A stretch of 64,000 nucleotides of DNA from Massilia sp. PDC64 (GTDB taxonomy: Bacteria > Pseudomonadota > Gammaproteobacteria > Burkholderiales > Burkholderiaceae_D): positions 248,001-312,000 of the forward strand of contig NZ_FMZS01000004.1 in the NCBI RefSeq assembly GCF_900101265.1, given 5' to 3'. The translations under genes and the position numbers were made by a program. Shown here piece by piece: positions 42,969-51,406 of this stretch. The first letter of the stretch is position 1, and every line of letters starts with the position of its first letter. The notes beneath the pieces are model-generated. The model saw nothing but the letters and a program-made list of their open reading frames with translations. It did no database searches and was not told where the DNA came from.

Positions 42969-45326
42969 ATGACAACCGACTTCACCACGCAGCGCCGCAT
43001 GCAATTGTTGATCGAGCGGGTCGCCGATTACGCGATCTACATGCTGAATCCCGACGGCACCGTCGCCAGCTGGAATGCCGGCGCCCGCCGGTTCAAGGGC
43101 TACACGGAGGCGGAGATCCTGGGGCAGCATTTTTCGCGCTTCTACACGCCGGCCGACCGCGCCGCCGGCGTGCCGGAGCGGGCGCTCGCGACGGCCCTGG
43201 AAAAGGGCAGGTTCGAGGCGGAAGGCTGGCGCGTGCGCAAGGACGGCAGCCATTTCTGGGCGTCCGTCGTCATCGACCCGATCCTCGATGACGATGGGCA
43301 ATTGCTCGGCTTTGCCAAGATCACACGCGACATCAGCGACAAGAAGCTGGCGCGCGAAGCCCTGCGCCGCAGCGAGGAACAGTTCCGCCTGCTGGTCGAC
43401 AGCGTGATCGACTACGCCATCTACATGCTGTCGCCGGAAGGCCTCGTGACGACGTGGAACGCGGGGGCCCGCAACATCAAGGGCTACACGGCGGACGAGG
43501 TCATCGGCACCCATTTCAGCCGCTTCTACACGGAAGAGGACCGCAACAACGGCCTGCCTGACCGCGTGCTGGCGACGGCGCGCGAGCAGGGCCGCTTCCA
43601 CGGCGAGGGTTTCCGGGTGCGCAAGGATGGCTCGCGCTTCCGCGCCGACGTCGTGGTGGACGCGATCCGCGACCAGGAAGGCCGCCTCGTCGGCTTCGCC
43701 AAGATCACGCGCGACGTCAGCCAGCGCGTGCAACTGGAAGAGGCGCGCCAGGCCCTGCAGCATGCGCAGCGCCTGGAAGCGGTCGGCAAGCTGACGGGCG
43801 GCGTCGCGCACGATTTCAACAACATCCTGCAGGTGATCGGCGGCAGCCTGCAATTGCTGGGCGGGACGGTGGCGGGCCTGCCGGCCGCGCAGCGGCATTT
43901 GCAGATGGCGCTGGCCGCCGTCGACCGCGGCGCCAAGCTGTCGTCGCAGCTGCTCGCGTTCGCGCGCCGCCAACCGCTGCAGCCTTACGTGCTGAATCCG
44001 GGCCGGGTCGTGCGCAACATGGAAGATCTCGTGCGCCGCGCCGTCGGCGAGCACGTGGAGGTCGAGACGGTCGTCTCGGCGTCGCTGTGGAACACGACCC
44101 TCGACCCGCACCAGCTGGAAAACGTCGTGCTGAACCTCGCCATCAATGCGCGCGACGCGATGCCGGGCGGCGGCAAGCTGACGGTCGAGCTGTCCAACAC
44201 GATGCTCGACGATACCTACGTGAGCGCCGCTCACGAAGTGCCGCCGGGGCAGTACGTGCTGCTGGCGATCTCCGATACGGGCACCGGCATGACACCCGAG
44301 GTGCGCGAGCGCGCCATCGAACCGTTCTTCACGACCAAGGGCGAAGGACAGGGGACGGGACTGGGCCTGTCGATGGCGTTCGGCTTCGTCAAGCAGAGCG
44401 GCGGCCACTTCCGCATCTACAGCGAGGTGGGTCACGGCACGACCATCAAGGCCTATTTCCCGCGCGCTCTGGAAGCGGAGCAGACGCTGCCCGAGCCGGT
44501 CGCGAACGAGGTGCGCGGCGGCACCGAGACGATCCTCGTCGTCGAGGACGATCCGAGCGTCCAGGCGACCGTCGTCGGCATGCTGTCCGAACTGGGCTAC
44601 CAGGTGCTGCGCGCCGACAATGCCGAGATGGCGCTGGCCGTGCTGAAGGCCGGCGTGCGCTGCGACCTGCTGTTCACGGACGTCGTCATGCCGGGCAAGC
44701 TGAAGAGCACGGAGATGGTGCGCCAGGCGCGCGCACTGCTGCCGGACATGAAGGTGTTGTACACGTCCGGCTACACGCAGAACGCGATCATCCACGGCGG
44801 CCGCCTCGACCCGGGCGTGGAACTGCTGTCCAAGCCTTACCGGCGCGAGAAGCTGGCGGGCAAGGTGCGCCAGTTGCTGGGCGCACAGGAGCCGGCGCCC
44901 GAGCTGGCCCCGGTCGCGCCGGCGCCGCGCCAGGCGGCGTCCGCCGGCCTGCGCGTGCTGCTGATCGAGGACGATGCGCAGGCGCGCGAACTGTACCGCG
45001 ACATCCTGCTGGCGGCCGGCTTCCAGGCCGACGAGGCGGCGACGGCACAGGACGCCCTCGCGCTGCTGGCGCGCGACCGTTATCACGCGGCCGTCGTCGA
45101 CTACAGCCTGCCCGACCTGGACGGCCTCACCCTGGCCCGGCGCATCGTGGAACGGCATCCGGACGTCGCGATCGTGTTCGCGTCCGGGTACGGCAGCCTC
45201 GTTGCCGGCACGGCGGACGTGACGGCGCGCGTACTGACGAAACCGTTCACGGACCTGCAGCTGAAGCAGGCGTTGCTGGCCGCCGTGGCCGAGCAGCGCG
45301 ACCGTGACGCGTCACGCCGCGCGTGA
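42969..45326 (+). CDS. Hybrid sensor histidine kinase with two PAS and two receiver domains
   Basis: A 785-residue cytoplasmic kinase. Two related PAS modules (about 10-130 and 135-255), each beginning DYAIYML and containing WNAGAR, look like an internal duplication. HisKA follows with phospho-acceptor His281 (GGVAHDFNN), then HATPase (NLAINARDAM, SDTGTGM, GQGTGLGLSM), receiver 1 with Asp571 (FTDVVMPG) and receiver 2 with Asp711 (VVDYSLPDLDG). There is no output domain. The kinase and receiver 1 closely match the protein at 30721-33936. The 3' end overlaps the convergent globin gene by 15 bp. Confidence 0.87.
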   Translation: MTTDFTTQRRMQLLIERVADYAIYMLNPDGTVASWNAGARRFKGYTEAEILGQHFSRFYTPADRAAGVPERALATALEKGRFEAEGWRVRKDGSHFWASVVIDPILDDDGQLLGFAKITRDISDKKLAREALRRSEEQFRLLVDSVIDYAIYMLSPEGLVTTWNAGARNIKGYTADEVIGTHFSRFYTEEDRNNGLPDRVLATAREQGRFHGEGFRVRKDGSRFRADVVVDAIRDQEGRLVGFAKITRDVSQRVQLEEARQALQHAQRLEAVGKLTGGVAHDFNNILQVIGGSLQLLGGTVAGLPAAQRHLQMALAAVDRGAKLSSQLLAFARRQPLQPYVLNPGRVVRNMEDLVRRAVGEHVEVETVVSASLWNTTLDPHQLENVVLNLAINARDAMPGGGKLTVELSNTMLDDTYVSAAHEVPPGQYVLLAISDTGTGMTPEVRERAIEPFFTTKGEGQGTGLGLSMAFGFVKQSGGHFRIYSEVGHGTTIKAYFPRALEAEQTLPEPVANEVRGGTETILVVEDDPSVQATVVGMLSELGYQVLRADNAEMALAVLKAGVRCDLLFTDVVMPGKLKSTEMVRQARALLPDMKVLYTSGYTQNAIIHGGRLDPGVELLSKPYRREKLAGKVRQLLGAQEPAPELAPVAPAPRQAASAGLRVLLIEDDAQARELYRDILLAAGFQADEAATAQDALALLARDRYHAAVVDYSLPDLDGLTLARRIVERHPDVAIVFASGYGSLVAGTADVTARVLTKPFTDLQLKQALLAAVAEQRDRDASRRA

Positions 45327-45698
45327 TACGCGAATATCCCCGAAGAACCCCAGTTGCAGGCTGGACGCGATGCGCTGGGCGACTTCCATTGCCTCGGCCG
45401 CGCCGTCGATGCCGAACACGTCGATGGCCGTCAGGCGGAACAGCGTGAGCCAGCGGACGAAGTGTTCGGTCCCGATCCCGGACAGGGCCATGTGCTTGCC
45501 GAAGACATTGCCCTGGAATTCGCCGGTGCCGAGCAGGACCTTGGTCCAGAACGCGTACATGCGCGGCATGTGCTCGTGCCACCGTCCGGCCAGCTTCGCT
45601 TCGAACACGGGGGACAGCACGGCGTCGTCGCGCACACGCGCGTAAAACGTGTCGACCAGGCGGATGATCGACGATTCGGTGATGGCAGGAGAGGGCAT
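45312..45698 (-). CDS. Group III truncated haemoglobin
   Basis: A 128-residue globin. Group III features are visible: LVDTFYARVRDD with the distal Tyr19, WHEHMPRMYAFWTKVLLGTGEFQGN, and the proximal His79 in GTEHFVRWLTLF. Group III globins bind O2 and NO and are linked to nitrosative stress defence in Campylobacter. No Shine-Dalgarno sequence is present, and an extended -10 lies 6 bp before the ATG, so the mRNA is probably leaderless. An NsrR-like palindrome directly upstream suggests induction by nitric oxide. Confidence 0.85.
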   Translation of the reverse strand: MPSPAITESSIIRLVDTFYARVRDDAVLSPVFEAKLAGRWHEHMPRMYAFWTKVLLGTGEFQGNVFGKHMALSGIGTEHFVRWLTLFRLTAIDVFGIDGAAEAMEVAQRIASSLQLGFFGDIRVSRAA

Positions 45699-45704
45699 GC
45701 GGCG

Positions 45705-45713
45705 ATTCTAGCA
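45705..45713 (-). promoter_or_regulatory. Extended -10 element of the truncated haemoglobin gene
   Basis: The minus strand reads TG-C-TAGAAT followed by six bases (CGCCGC) and then ATG. Transcription starting 6-7 bp after the hexamer would begin at the start codon itself. Confidence 0.5.
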
Positions 45714-45736
45714 AATATGCATCCAAAATGCATCTT
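45714..45736. promoter_or_regulatory. NsrR-like operator upstream of the globin gene
   Basis: On the minus strand the 23-bp element has half-sites AAGATGCAT and ATGCATATT around TTTGG. This closely matches the described NsrR consensus (AAGATGCATTT and its inverse). It abuts the -10 element, a position where a repressor would block RNA polymerase. Confidence 0.62.
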
Positions 45737-45815
45737 AAAGCACGTTTGATGTGGGACGGTTGCCTGCCGCATGCGGATGGCATAGTGGGTTTTTCGCCGT
45801 CCCGCGGAGGCCTGC

Positions 45816-46538
45816 GTGCTGTTCCCAGCCCACATCACCGACATCGTCTGCCACGTCATCCAGTCGGCGGATCGCCAGATCCGCACCGAGTTGCAGCACG
45901 GCTACATCGCATCCGAAAACGACTACACGTCGAATCTGACGGGGACGATCCGCCGCCAGATCAACGGCGCCGGCCATCCCGGCCTGCAGGCACAATCGCT
46001 CGTCCTGAAACCCGGCGTCGAACGCAAGGTCGGGGCCGATGCCTGCATCATTTTCGCGAACCGCAGCGAATTCAAGGTCGGCATCTTCGAAGCGAAATGG
46101 CCGCGCCTGTCCACGCACACGGACAGCTGGGATGCGGTGCAGGCGTCGCTCGGACAGTCCCACTTCGACAGCCAGCTGGACCGCCAGTCCGCCTGGCTGG
46201 CCCATTTCGCCGTCTGGGAAATGTTTTATCTGGAGCATCCGTTCACGCTGCAGCCGCAGGGCTTGCCCGATCATAGTTCGGCCTGCTTCTGGCACGCGGA
46301 CGTCTATGCCGTGTCCGGTCAACGGATCCGGACCGGGCGCTGGCGCGACCACGAACTGCTGCGGCTCGGTCCCGTGCACGACATCGAACACATCGCGCGC
46401 GAGATCTGCGCGTGCCGGGCGGGCGTGGCGATGGCCGGCAGCGACTACGCCGGCGCCGTCACGCAGTTCCCGGACACGCCGGCCGGCGCGCTCGTCATCC
46501 GTTTCGACGACGAACGCGATCCCGCGTCATGGGGCTGA
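45816..46538 (+). CDS. Hypothetical protein with possible PD-(D/E)xK nuclease core
   Basis: A 240-residue protein that I do not recognise. GTG at 45816 has GGAGG 6 bp upstream. The segment ADACIIFANRSEFKVGIFEAK looks like a beta hairpin with Asp75, Glu92 and Lys94 spaced as in PD-(D/E)xK nucleases, and an upstream helix has Glu25 and Glu34. The rest contains several Trp and His. No signal peptide. It is not next to a methylase or other defence gene. The 3' end overlaps the convergent M16 protease gene by 12 bp. The nuclease idea rests on motif shape only. Confidence 0.6.
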   Translation: MLFPAHITDIVCHVIQSADRQIRTELQHGYIASENDYTSNLTGTIRRQINGAGHPGLQAQSLVLKPGVERKVGADACIIFANRSEFKVGIFEAKWPRLSTHTDSWDAVQASLGQSHFDSQLDRQSAWLAHFAVWEMFYLEHPFTLQPQGLPDHSSACFWHADVYAVSGQRIRTGRWRDHELLRLGPVHDIEHIAREICACRAGVAMAGSDYAGAVTQFPDTPAGALVIRFDDERDPASWG

Positions 46539-49373
46539 CGAAGCGCGGGCCGTCTTCTCCGCGGCTTCGGGGAGCAGGACGACCTGGACGTAGTTGTCCT
46601 TGTCGAAGTAGCGCTGCGCCGCCGTCTGCACGTCGGCCACCGTGAGCGCGTCGACCTCGTCCATGATCGTCAGCAGGCGCGCCAGCGGCTGCCCCTGGAG
46701 CAGCGACAGCTGCAGGTGCTGCAGCCAGTACCCGTTCTCGTGCTGCGCACGTTCGTAGCCCACGCGCCAGTTGGCCTTGACCTTGTCGAGTTCGGCCTGC
46801 GTCGGGCCGTTGGCCTTCACGCTGTCGATTTCCGCGAACAGCGCGGCGACCAGCTGGTCGACTTTTTCCGGACCGGTCGGCAACTGTGTGCTGATTTCGT
46901 AGTGCTCGTACGGGATCATGTGGAGCGCGCCCGCCAGCTGGCCTGCGTAGATCAGGCCGAGCTTCTCGCGCAGCACCGCGTTCACGCGCAGGTTCATCAC
47001 TTCGATGAGCGCGTTCATGCGCATGGAGTCGGCCGGCGACCACGCCGCCGGGCCCGCGAACGTCAGCGACACGATGCTCTTGGGTTCCGTGCCCGCATGC
47101 ACGTCCTTCTTGACGACGCCCTTCGCGATGCGCAGGCCGACGTCGCGGTAGGCGAGCGGCAGGTCCGGCGTCGGCAACGTGCCCAGGTAGGCCGTCACGA
47201 GCGGCTTGATCGCCGCCACGTCGAAATCCCCGACGACGACGAACGTCAGGCCCTTGGCGCTGGAAAAGCGCTGGCGGTACACGGCCAGGCTCCGGTCGAG
47301 GTCGATCCTGGCGATGTCTTCCTGCGTGGGCCTGCGTGCTTCGTACGGATGGCGGCCATAGAGCGTGTCGGCGACCGCTTCGGCAAAGCGCTGTTCGGGC
47401 GCGGCGGCGCGGTTGCGCACCATTTCGCCGAGCCCGCCCATGTACGCCTTGTACAGCGCTTCGTCGCGCCGCACGCCGTCGAAGCGCAGCCACAGCATCT
47501 GGAACATCGTCTCGAGGTCCTGCGCGCCGCTCGCCGAACGGCCGCCGATGTCGTCCGTGTAATCGGACATGCCGAGCGTCACCTGCGCACGGCGGCCTGC
47601 GAGCACCTTCATCAGGTCCGCCGGCGCAAGGTCCTTGATGCCCATCGACATGGCCAGGCCCGTCGCGGCGCGGGCATTCGGCAAGTCCTTCACGTCGACC
47701 AGCGTCTGGCCGCCGTAGCGCGTCGCGCCCAGCAGCACCTCGTCCTCGCGGAAGGCCGTCGGCTTGAGGACCACCTGCACGCCGTTCGACAATGTCAGCC
47801 GGGTCAGGCCGAGCGTCTCGTCGCGTGTTTCGGCCACGACGCGGCCCGGCGCGGCAGGTCGGTCCATCAGGGATTGCGCGACCTTTTTCTCGGCCCGGTC
47901 CGCGACCGTGGCCTGCGCGGCGGCCGCGTCCGCGGCCAGCAATTGCGCCGTCGTGGGGGCGGGAGCGGCCTTCGTGTTGCCCGCGAAGACGACGAGCTTG
48001 GCGGCATCGGCCGGGAAGGCCTTGCGTGCCGCGGCATTGAGGTCGGCCACGGTGATCCCCGGCAGCAATTCCTGGACGAGCCGGAACTCGGCCTCGATGC
48101 CCGGGATGCTTTCGCCGGCGAGGAAGTTGCGCTGGTACTCGGCGACGTACCGGCCGGAATCCGTCGTATCCCGCTGCTTGAGGGCGCCTTCCATCGCATT
48201 CAGCGAGGACTTGCGCACGCGCTCCAGTTCGGCCTCGGTGAACCCGAACTGGCGGACCCGTTGCAGCTCCTGCTCGACGGCCGCGACGGCCGGGGCCACG
48301 CCGCCGGCCCCCAGTGCCGCCCCGACGGTGAACGACTTGTGGCGCGCCGTCACGGGGACCGTACGCGCGGCCGCGCCGAGGAAGGGCGGATTCGCCTGCT
48401 GCGTGAGTTCGCGCAGCCGCAGGCTCAGCAGCATGGTCGCGAGCGAATCGACGACCTTCGCGCGGTAGCTTCCGTACGTCCCGGGATTGGGCTCGAAGCG
48501 GATGGGGTAGCCCAGTTCGATGGAACTGCCCGGCAATTCCTCGTCGGCGAAGACGAACGCTTCCGTCGCGGTGCGCGCGGCAATCGCCGGGTAGGTGCGT
48601 GCGCGCGGCTGCGGCGGGTTGGTCAACCCGGCGAAATGGAGGTTGATCAGCCGTTCCGCCTCGGCCGGCTCGATGTCGCCGACGACGATCACGGCCATCA
48701 GGTCCGGCCGGTACCAGTCGCGATAGAAGCGGCGCAGCGCTTCGGGCGGTGCGGTGCGGATCACGTCTTCCTTGCCGATCGGCTCGCGCTGCGCGTAACG
48801 CGAGCCGTTGTACCGCTTCGGCGCCAGGGCTTTCTGCAGGCGTTCGCCCGCGCCCTTGCGCAGGCGCGCTTCCTCGAGGACGATCGCGCGTTCCTTCTCG
48901 ATGTCGTCCGCGGCCAGCGTGACGCCGTGCGCCCAGTCTTCCAGCACGGTGAACGCCGTCTCCACGTTTTCCTTGCGGTCGGTCGGCACGGGCAGCATGT
49001 AGACCGTCTCGTCCGGGCCCGTGTAGGCGTTCAGGTCGGCGCCGAATTTCACGCCGATCGATTGCAGGTACGAGACCAGTTCCTGCTTTTTGAAGTGCGT
49101 GGAGCCGTTGAATGCAAGGTGCTCGACCATGTGCGCCAGGCCCTGCTGGTCGTCGTCTTCCAGCACGGAACCGGCCTTCACGACGAGCCGCAGCTCGACC
49201 CGGTGCTCGGGCTTGCCGTTCTTCTGGATGTAGTAGGTCAGGCCGTTGGCCAGCTTGCCGACCTTGACCTGCGGCCCGACGGGAATGCGGGCATCGAGGT
49301 CGACGGCGGCTGTGGCGGGCAGCAGGGTTGCCAGGGCGGCGGCGAGCACCGTGGCGCGAAACGGAAAGGGCAT
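46527..49373 (-). CDS. M16-family zinc metalloprotease, two-domain periplasmic type
   Basis: A 948-residue pitrilysin/insulinase-type peptidase. ATG at 49373 is used because AAAGGAT precedes it and it opens the signal peptide MPFPFRATVLAAALATLLPATAA. The zinc motif HxxEH is His81, Glu84 and His85 (HMVEHLAFNG), with the third ligand among the glutamates of EKERAIVLEE (about 159-168). The second half (from about 520) is a further M16-type repeat without an HxxEH motif, the usual inactive partner domain. It probably degrades peptides in the periplasm, like PqqL-type proteins. Confidence 0.87.
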   Translation of the reverse strand: MPFPFRATVLAAALATLLPATAAVDLDARIPVGPQVKVGKLANGLTYYIQKNGKPEHRVELRLVVKAGSVLEDDDQQGLAHMVEHLAFNGSTHFKKQELVSYLQSIGVKFGADLNAYTGPDETVYMLPVPTDRKENVETAFTVLEDWAHGVTLAADDIEKERAIVLEEARLRKGAGERLQKALAPKRYNGSRYAQREPIGKEDVIRTAPPEALRRFYRDWYRPDLMAVIVVGDIEPAEAERLINLHFAGLTNPPQPRARTYPAIAARTATEAFVFADEELPGSSIELGYPIRFEPNPGTYGSYRAKVVDSLATMLLSLRLRELTQQANPPFLGAAARTVPVTARHKSFTVGAALGAGGVAPAVAAVEQELQRVRQFGFTEAELERVRKSSLNAMEGALKQRDTTDSGRYVAEYQRNFLAGESIPGIEAEFRLVQELLPGITVADLNAAARKAFPADAAKLVVFAGNTKAAPAPTTAQLLAADAAAAQATVADRAEKKVAQSLMDRPAAPGRVVAETRDETLGLTRLTLSNGVQVVLKPTAFREDEVLLGATRYGGQTLVDVKDLPNARAATGLAMSMGIKDLAPADLMKVLAGRRAQVTLGMSDYTDDIGGRSASGAQDLETMFQMLWLRFDGVRRDEALYKAYMGGLGEMVRNRAAAPEQRFAEAVADTLYGRHPYEARRPTQEDIARIDLDRSLAVYRQRFSSAKGLTFVVVGDFDVAAIKPLVTAYLGTLPTPDLPLAYRDVGLRIAKGVVKKDVHAGTEPKSIVSLTFAGPAAWSPADSMRMNALIEVMNLRVNAVLREKLGLIYAGQLAGALHMIPYEHYEISTQLPTGPEKVDQLVAALFAEIDSVKANGPTQAELDKVKANWRVGYERAQHENGYWLQHLQLSLLQGQPLARLLTIMDEVDALTVADVQTAAQRYFDKDNYVQVVLLPEAAEKTARASSAP

Positions 49374-49520
49374 CCGGACATCCTTTGTGATCGTTATCAG
49401 GAACAACGAGCTTAGCAAAGGTGCATGTCCGGTAAATACGCGAATTGTCACGTGGACACAGAATTTTTCCCGATGAACCGGATAGGCCACACGGGCACGC
49501 CGAATGTCTTGCGGGAACGC

Positions 49521-49538
49521 ACCTTACCCGGTTAAGGT
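49521..49538. promoter_or_regulatory. Near-perfect 18-bp palindrome upstream of the cysteine synthase-like gene
   Basis: ACCTTACCCGGTTAAGGT has one mismatched pair in nine. It lies 79 bp before the GTG start and resembles a dimeric regulator site, but I cannot assign a regulator. Confidence 0.4.
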
Positions 49539-49548
49539 AAGCGCGTTC

Positions 49549-49573
49549 CAATCCGACGCCATGCATCGGATTG
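49549..49573 (+). other. Stem-loop in the leader of the cysteine synthase-like gene
   Basis: CAATCCGA (49549-49556) pairs perfectly with TCGGATTG (49566-49573) over a 9-nt loop and is followed by TTGTGTT. It lies 44 bp before the start codon and could act as an attenuator or mRNA-stabilising element. Confidence 0.4.
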
Positions 49574-49617
49574 TTGTGTTAGCCTTTCTTCGCGGCAATT
49601 TCACTGAAAGGAGCGGC

Positions 49618-50535
49618 GTGGAATCCCAAGTCAAATCTTCCGTGATGGATGCAATCGGCAATACCCCCGTCGTGAGGCTGGGGCGCCTGTTCGCCGGCAG
49701 CGACGTGGTCGCGAAGCTGGAATACATGAACCCGGGCGGCAGTATCAAGGATCGCATGGTCCGCTACATGCTCAAGAGCCTGCCTGCGGGCACGTCCCGC
49801 GTCGTCGAGAGCTCGTCGGGCAACACGGGCGCCGCGCTGGCGATGGCCAGCGCCGTGCTGGGCCTGCAATGCGACGTGACCGTGCCGCAGACGACGAGCA
49901 CCGAAAAGATCAAGCGCATCCGCGCCTACGGGGCCGAGGTCCACCTGTGCGCGCCGGACGACGGCCTGGATCCCACCGCCGGCTACCACGCCGTGGCCGA
50001 GCGCCTGGCGCAGGGCGAGAACGTCCACTACCTCGACCAGTACCGCTCCGCGCTGAACCGCGAAGCCCATTACCGCGACACGGGGCCGGAGCTGTGGCAG
50101 CAGCTCGCGGGCGAAATCGACGTGTTCGTGTGCGGCATCGGGTCGGGCGGGACGATCTCGGGCATCGGCCGCTACCTCAAGGAGCAGAAGCCGGACCTCG
50201 TCGTGATCGGCGTCGAGCCGCGCAATTCGGCGTACCGCAAGGTCGTCAAGGACACGCCCGCCGACGGGCCGTTCGCCAGCGTCGTCGAAGGGGTGGGCAA
50301 ACGCCAGCCCTCCGGCAGCTTCGACGCCGCGATCGTCGACGACGTCGTCCAGGTGCCCGACGACGACGCGCTCGACTGGTGCCGCCGGCTGGCGGCGGAA
50401 GAGGGCATCCTGGCGGGCGGTTCCAGCGGCTGCGTCGCGGCGGGCATCGCGCACCTGCTGCCGCGCCTTGGCGGCAAGCGTGTGGCGACCGTGTTTCCGG
50501 ACTCCGGCGTGTACTATCTGTCGAAGTATTTCTGA
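49618..50535 (+). CDS. Cysteine synthase family protein (PLP-dependent)
   Basis: A 305-residue fold-type II PLP enzyme. GTG at 49618 is used because AAAGGAG lies 5 bp upstream; the frame is open further upstream without ribosome sites. The PLP lysine is Lys44 in NPGGSIKDR, the substrate loop is SSSGNTG, and the phosphate loop is GIGSGGTISG. These features fit O-acetylserine sulfhydrylase (CysK/CysM) and the catalytic core of cystathionine beta-synthase; the ending DSGVYYLSKYF is seen in both. No CBS pair follows. The leader has a palindrome and a stem-loop. Substrate choice cannot be decided by eye. Confidence 0.82.
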   Translation: MESQVKSSVMDAIGNTPVVRLGRLFAGSDVVAKLEYMNPGGSIKDRMVRYMLKSLPAGTSRVVESSSGNTGAALAMASAVLGLQCDVTVPQTTSTEKIKRIRAYGAEVHLCAPDDGLDPTAGYHAVAERLAQGENVHYLDQYRSALNREAHYRDTGPELWQQLAGEIDVFVCGIGSGGTISGIGRYLKEQKPDLVVIGVEPRNSAYRKVVKDTPADGPFASVVEGVGKRQPSGSFDAAIVDDVVQVPDDDALDWCRRLAAEEGILAGGSSGCVAAGIAHLLPRLGGKRVATVFPDSGVYYLSKYF

Positions 50536-50550
50536 TTACGGATCCGGACC

Positions 50551-51075
50551 GTGTCCGACCTCATCGCCCTGCTCGGTGCCCGCATCCCGGCCAACCTGGC
50601 GCCGTTCATGCTGGCCAACGTCACGGCGCCCGCCGTGCGCGGGGTGCCGCATGGGCCCGACGTCCTCGCGCGCCGGCTCGGCTGCCCCTGCGGCAGCTGG
50701 GAACTGAAGCTGCGCACGGCGCGGCGGCGCGAGCGGCGCGGGCTGTTCGGCCGCAAGACGGTCGCGGCGCCCGTCGCGCCCGTGCACGCCGCGTGCCCCG
50801 TGTGCGGGCGCGAGGTCCTGTTGTTCGACCCCGCGCAGCACGGCTGGCACGGCCGCCACGGCGACGGCGTGCGGCCGCGGGCGAACGACGAAGCGTGGTT
50901 CGGCAATGCTGCCGGCGAAGTCGTCGTCACGTATGCCTATCGCGCGGAGGACGCGTACCGCGCCATGCTGGCGGATGGCTGCCCCGATCCGCAGGACTGG
51001 TTCGACTGTTTCGCCATCGTGTTCCGCGCGCCCGGCATGCAGCCGGTGCTGGTGCTGTCGGAAGCGTGCGGCTGA
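50551..51075 (+). CDS. Hypothetical protein with two cysteine pairs
   Basis: A 174-residue protein of unknown family, starting with GTG 15 bp after the cysteine synthase-like gene and probably co-transcribed. Cys45 and Cys47 (GCPCGSW) and Cys82 and Cys85 (ACPVCGRE) could together bind zinc or a metal cluster; they are separated by a very basic stretch (RTARRRERRGLFGRK). The second half contains FDPAQHGWHGRHGDG and several aromatic residues. No signal peptide or membrane segment. The ribosome site is weak. Confidence 0.5.
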   Translation: MSDLIALLGARIPANLAPFMLANVTAPAVRGVPHGPDVLARRLGCPCGSWELKLRTARRRERRGLFGRKTVAAPVAPVHAACPVCGREVLLFDPAQHGWHGRHGDGVRPRANDEAWFGNAAGEVVVTYAYRAEDAYRAMLADGCPDPQDWFDCFAIVFRAPGMQPVLVLSEACG

Positions 51076-51087
51076 GCGCCGGGCAAC

Positions 51088-51354
51088 TCAGCGCCGGCCG
51101 GACAGATAGGCCACGCCCTCGGGCCCGTAACTCTCGCGATGCGGTTCGTCGCGCCTCAGGTGGAACACGTCGCCGGCGCGGTAGATCTTGATCTCGCCGC
51201 CCGCGTGCAGGCGAACCTCGCCTTTCAGGACCAGTGCCTTCGCTTCGAACGGGTGCGCGTGGTCGGCCAGCGTGCCGTTCGGCGCACGCTCGACAAGCAC
51301 CGGGTCCGCATAACCTTCCGCTTTCAGGGTATCGAGGAATTCCTGTTGTTCCAT
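51088..51354 (-). CDS. Small cupin-fold protein
   Basis: An 88-residue single-domain cupin. Motif 1 appears as DHAHPFEAKALVLKGEVRL, with His and Glu, and motif 2 as AGDVFHLRRDEPH. Such mini-cupins often bind a metal or sense a small ligand, and occur as free-standing proteins or as sensor parts of AraC regulators. It is divergent from the flavin reductase-like gene (52 bp apart) and convergent with the unknown gene to the left. Function unknown. Confidence 0.7.
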   Translation of the reverse strand: MEQQEFLDTLKAEGYADPVLVERAPNGTLADHAHPFEAKALVLKGEVRLHAGGEIKIYRAGDVFHLRRDEPHRESYGPEGVAYLSGRR

Positions 51355-51406
51355 GCTGGGCTCGCAAAGGTCGGAGTTCGTGTCTGGCGGAGTGTATCAT
51401 TGGACC

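Noticed and set aside
46716..49415. Open frame of about 900 codons antisense to the M16 protease gene
   Set aside because: No ribosome site, no recognisable fold, composition (Arg, His, Val, Leu) of a shadow frame.
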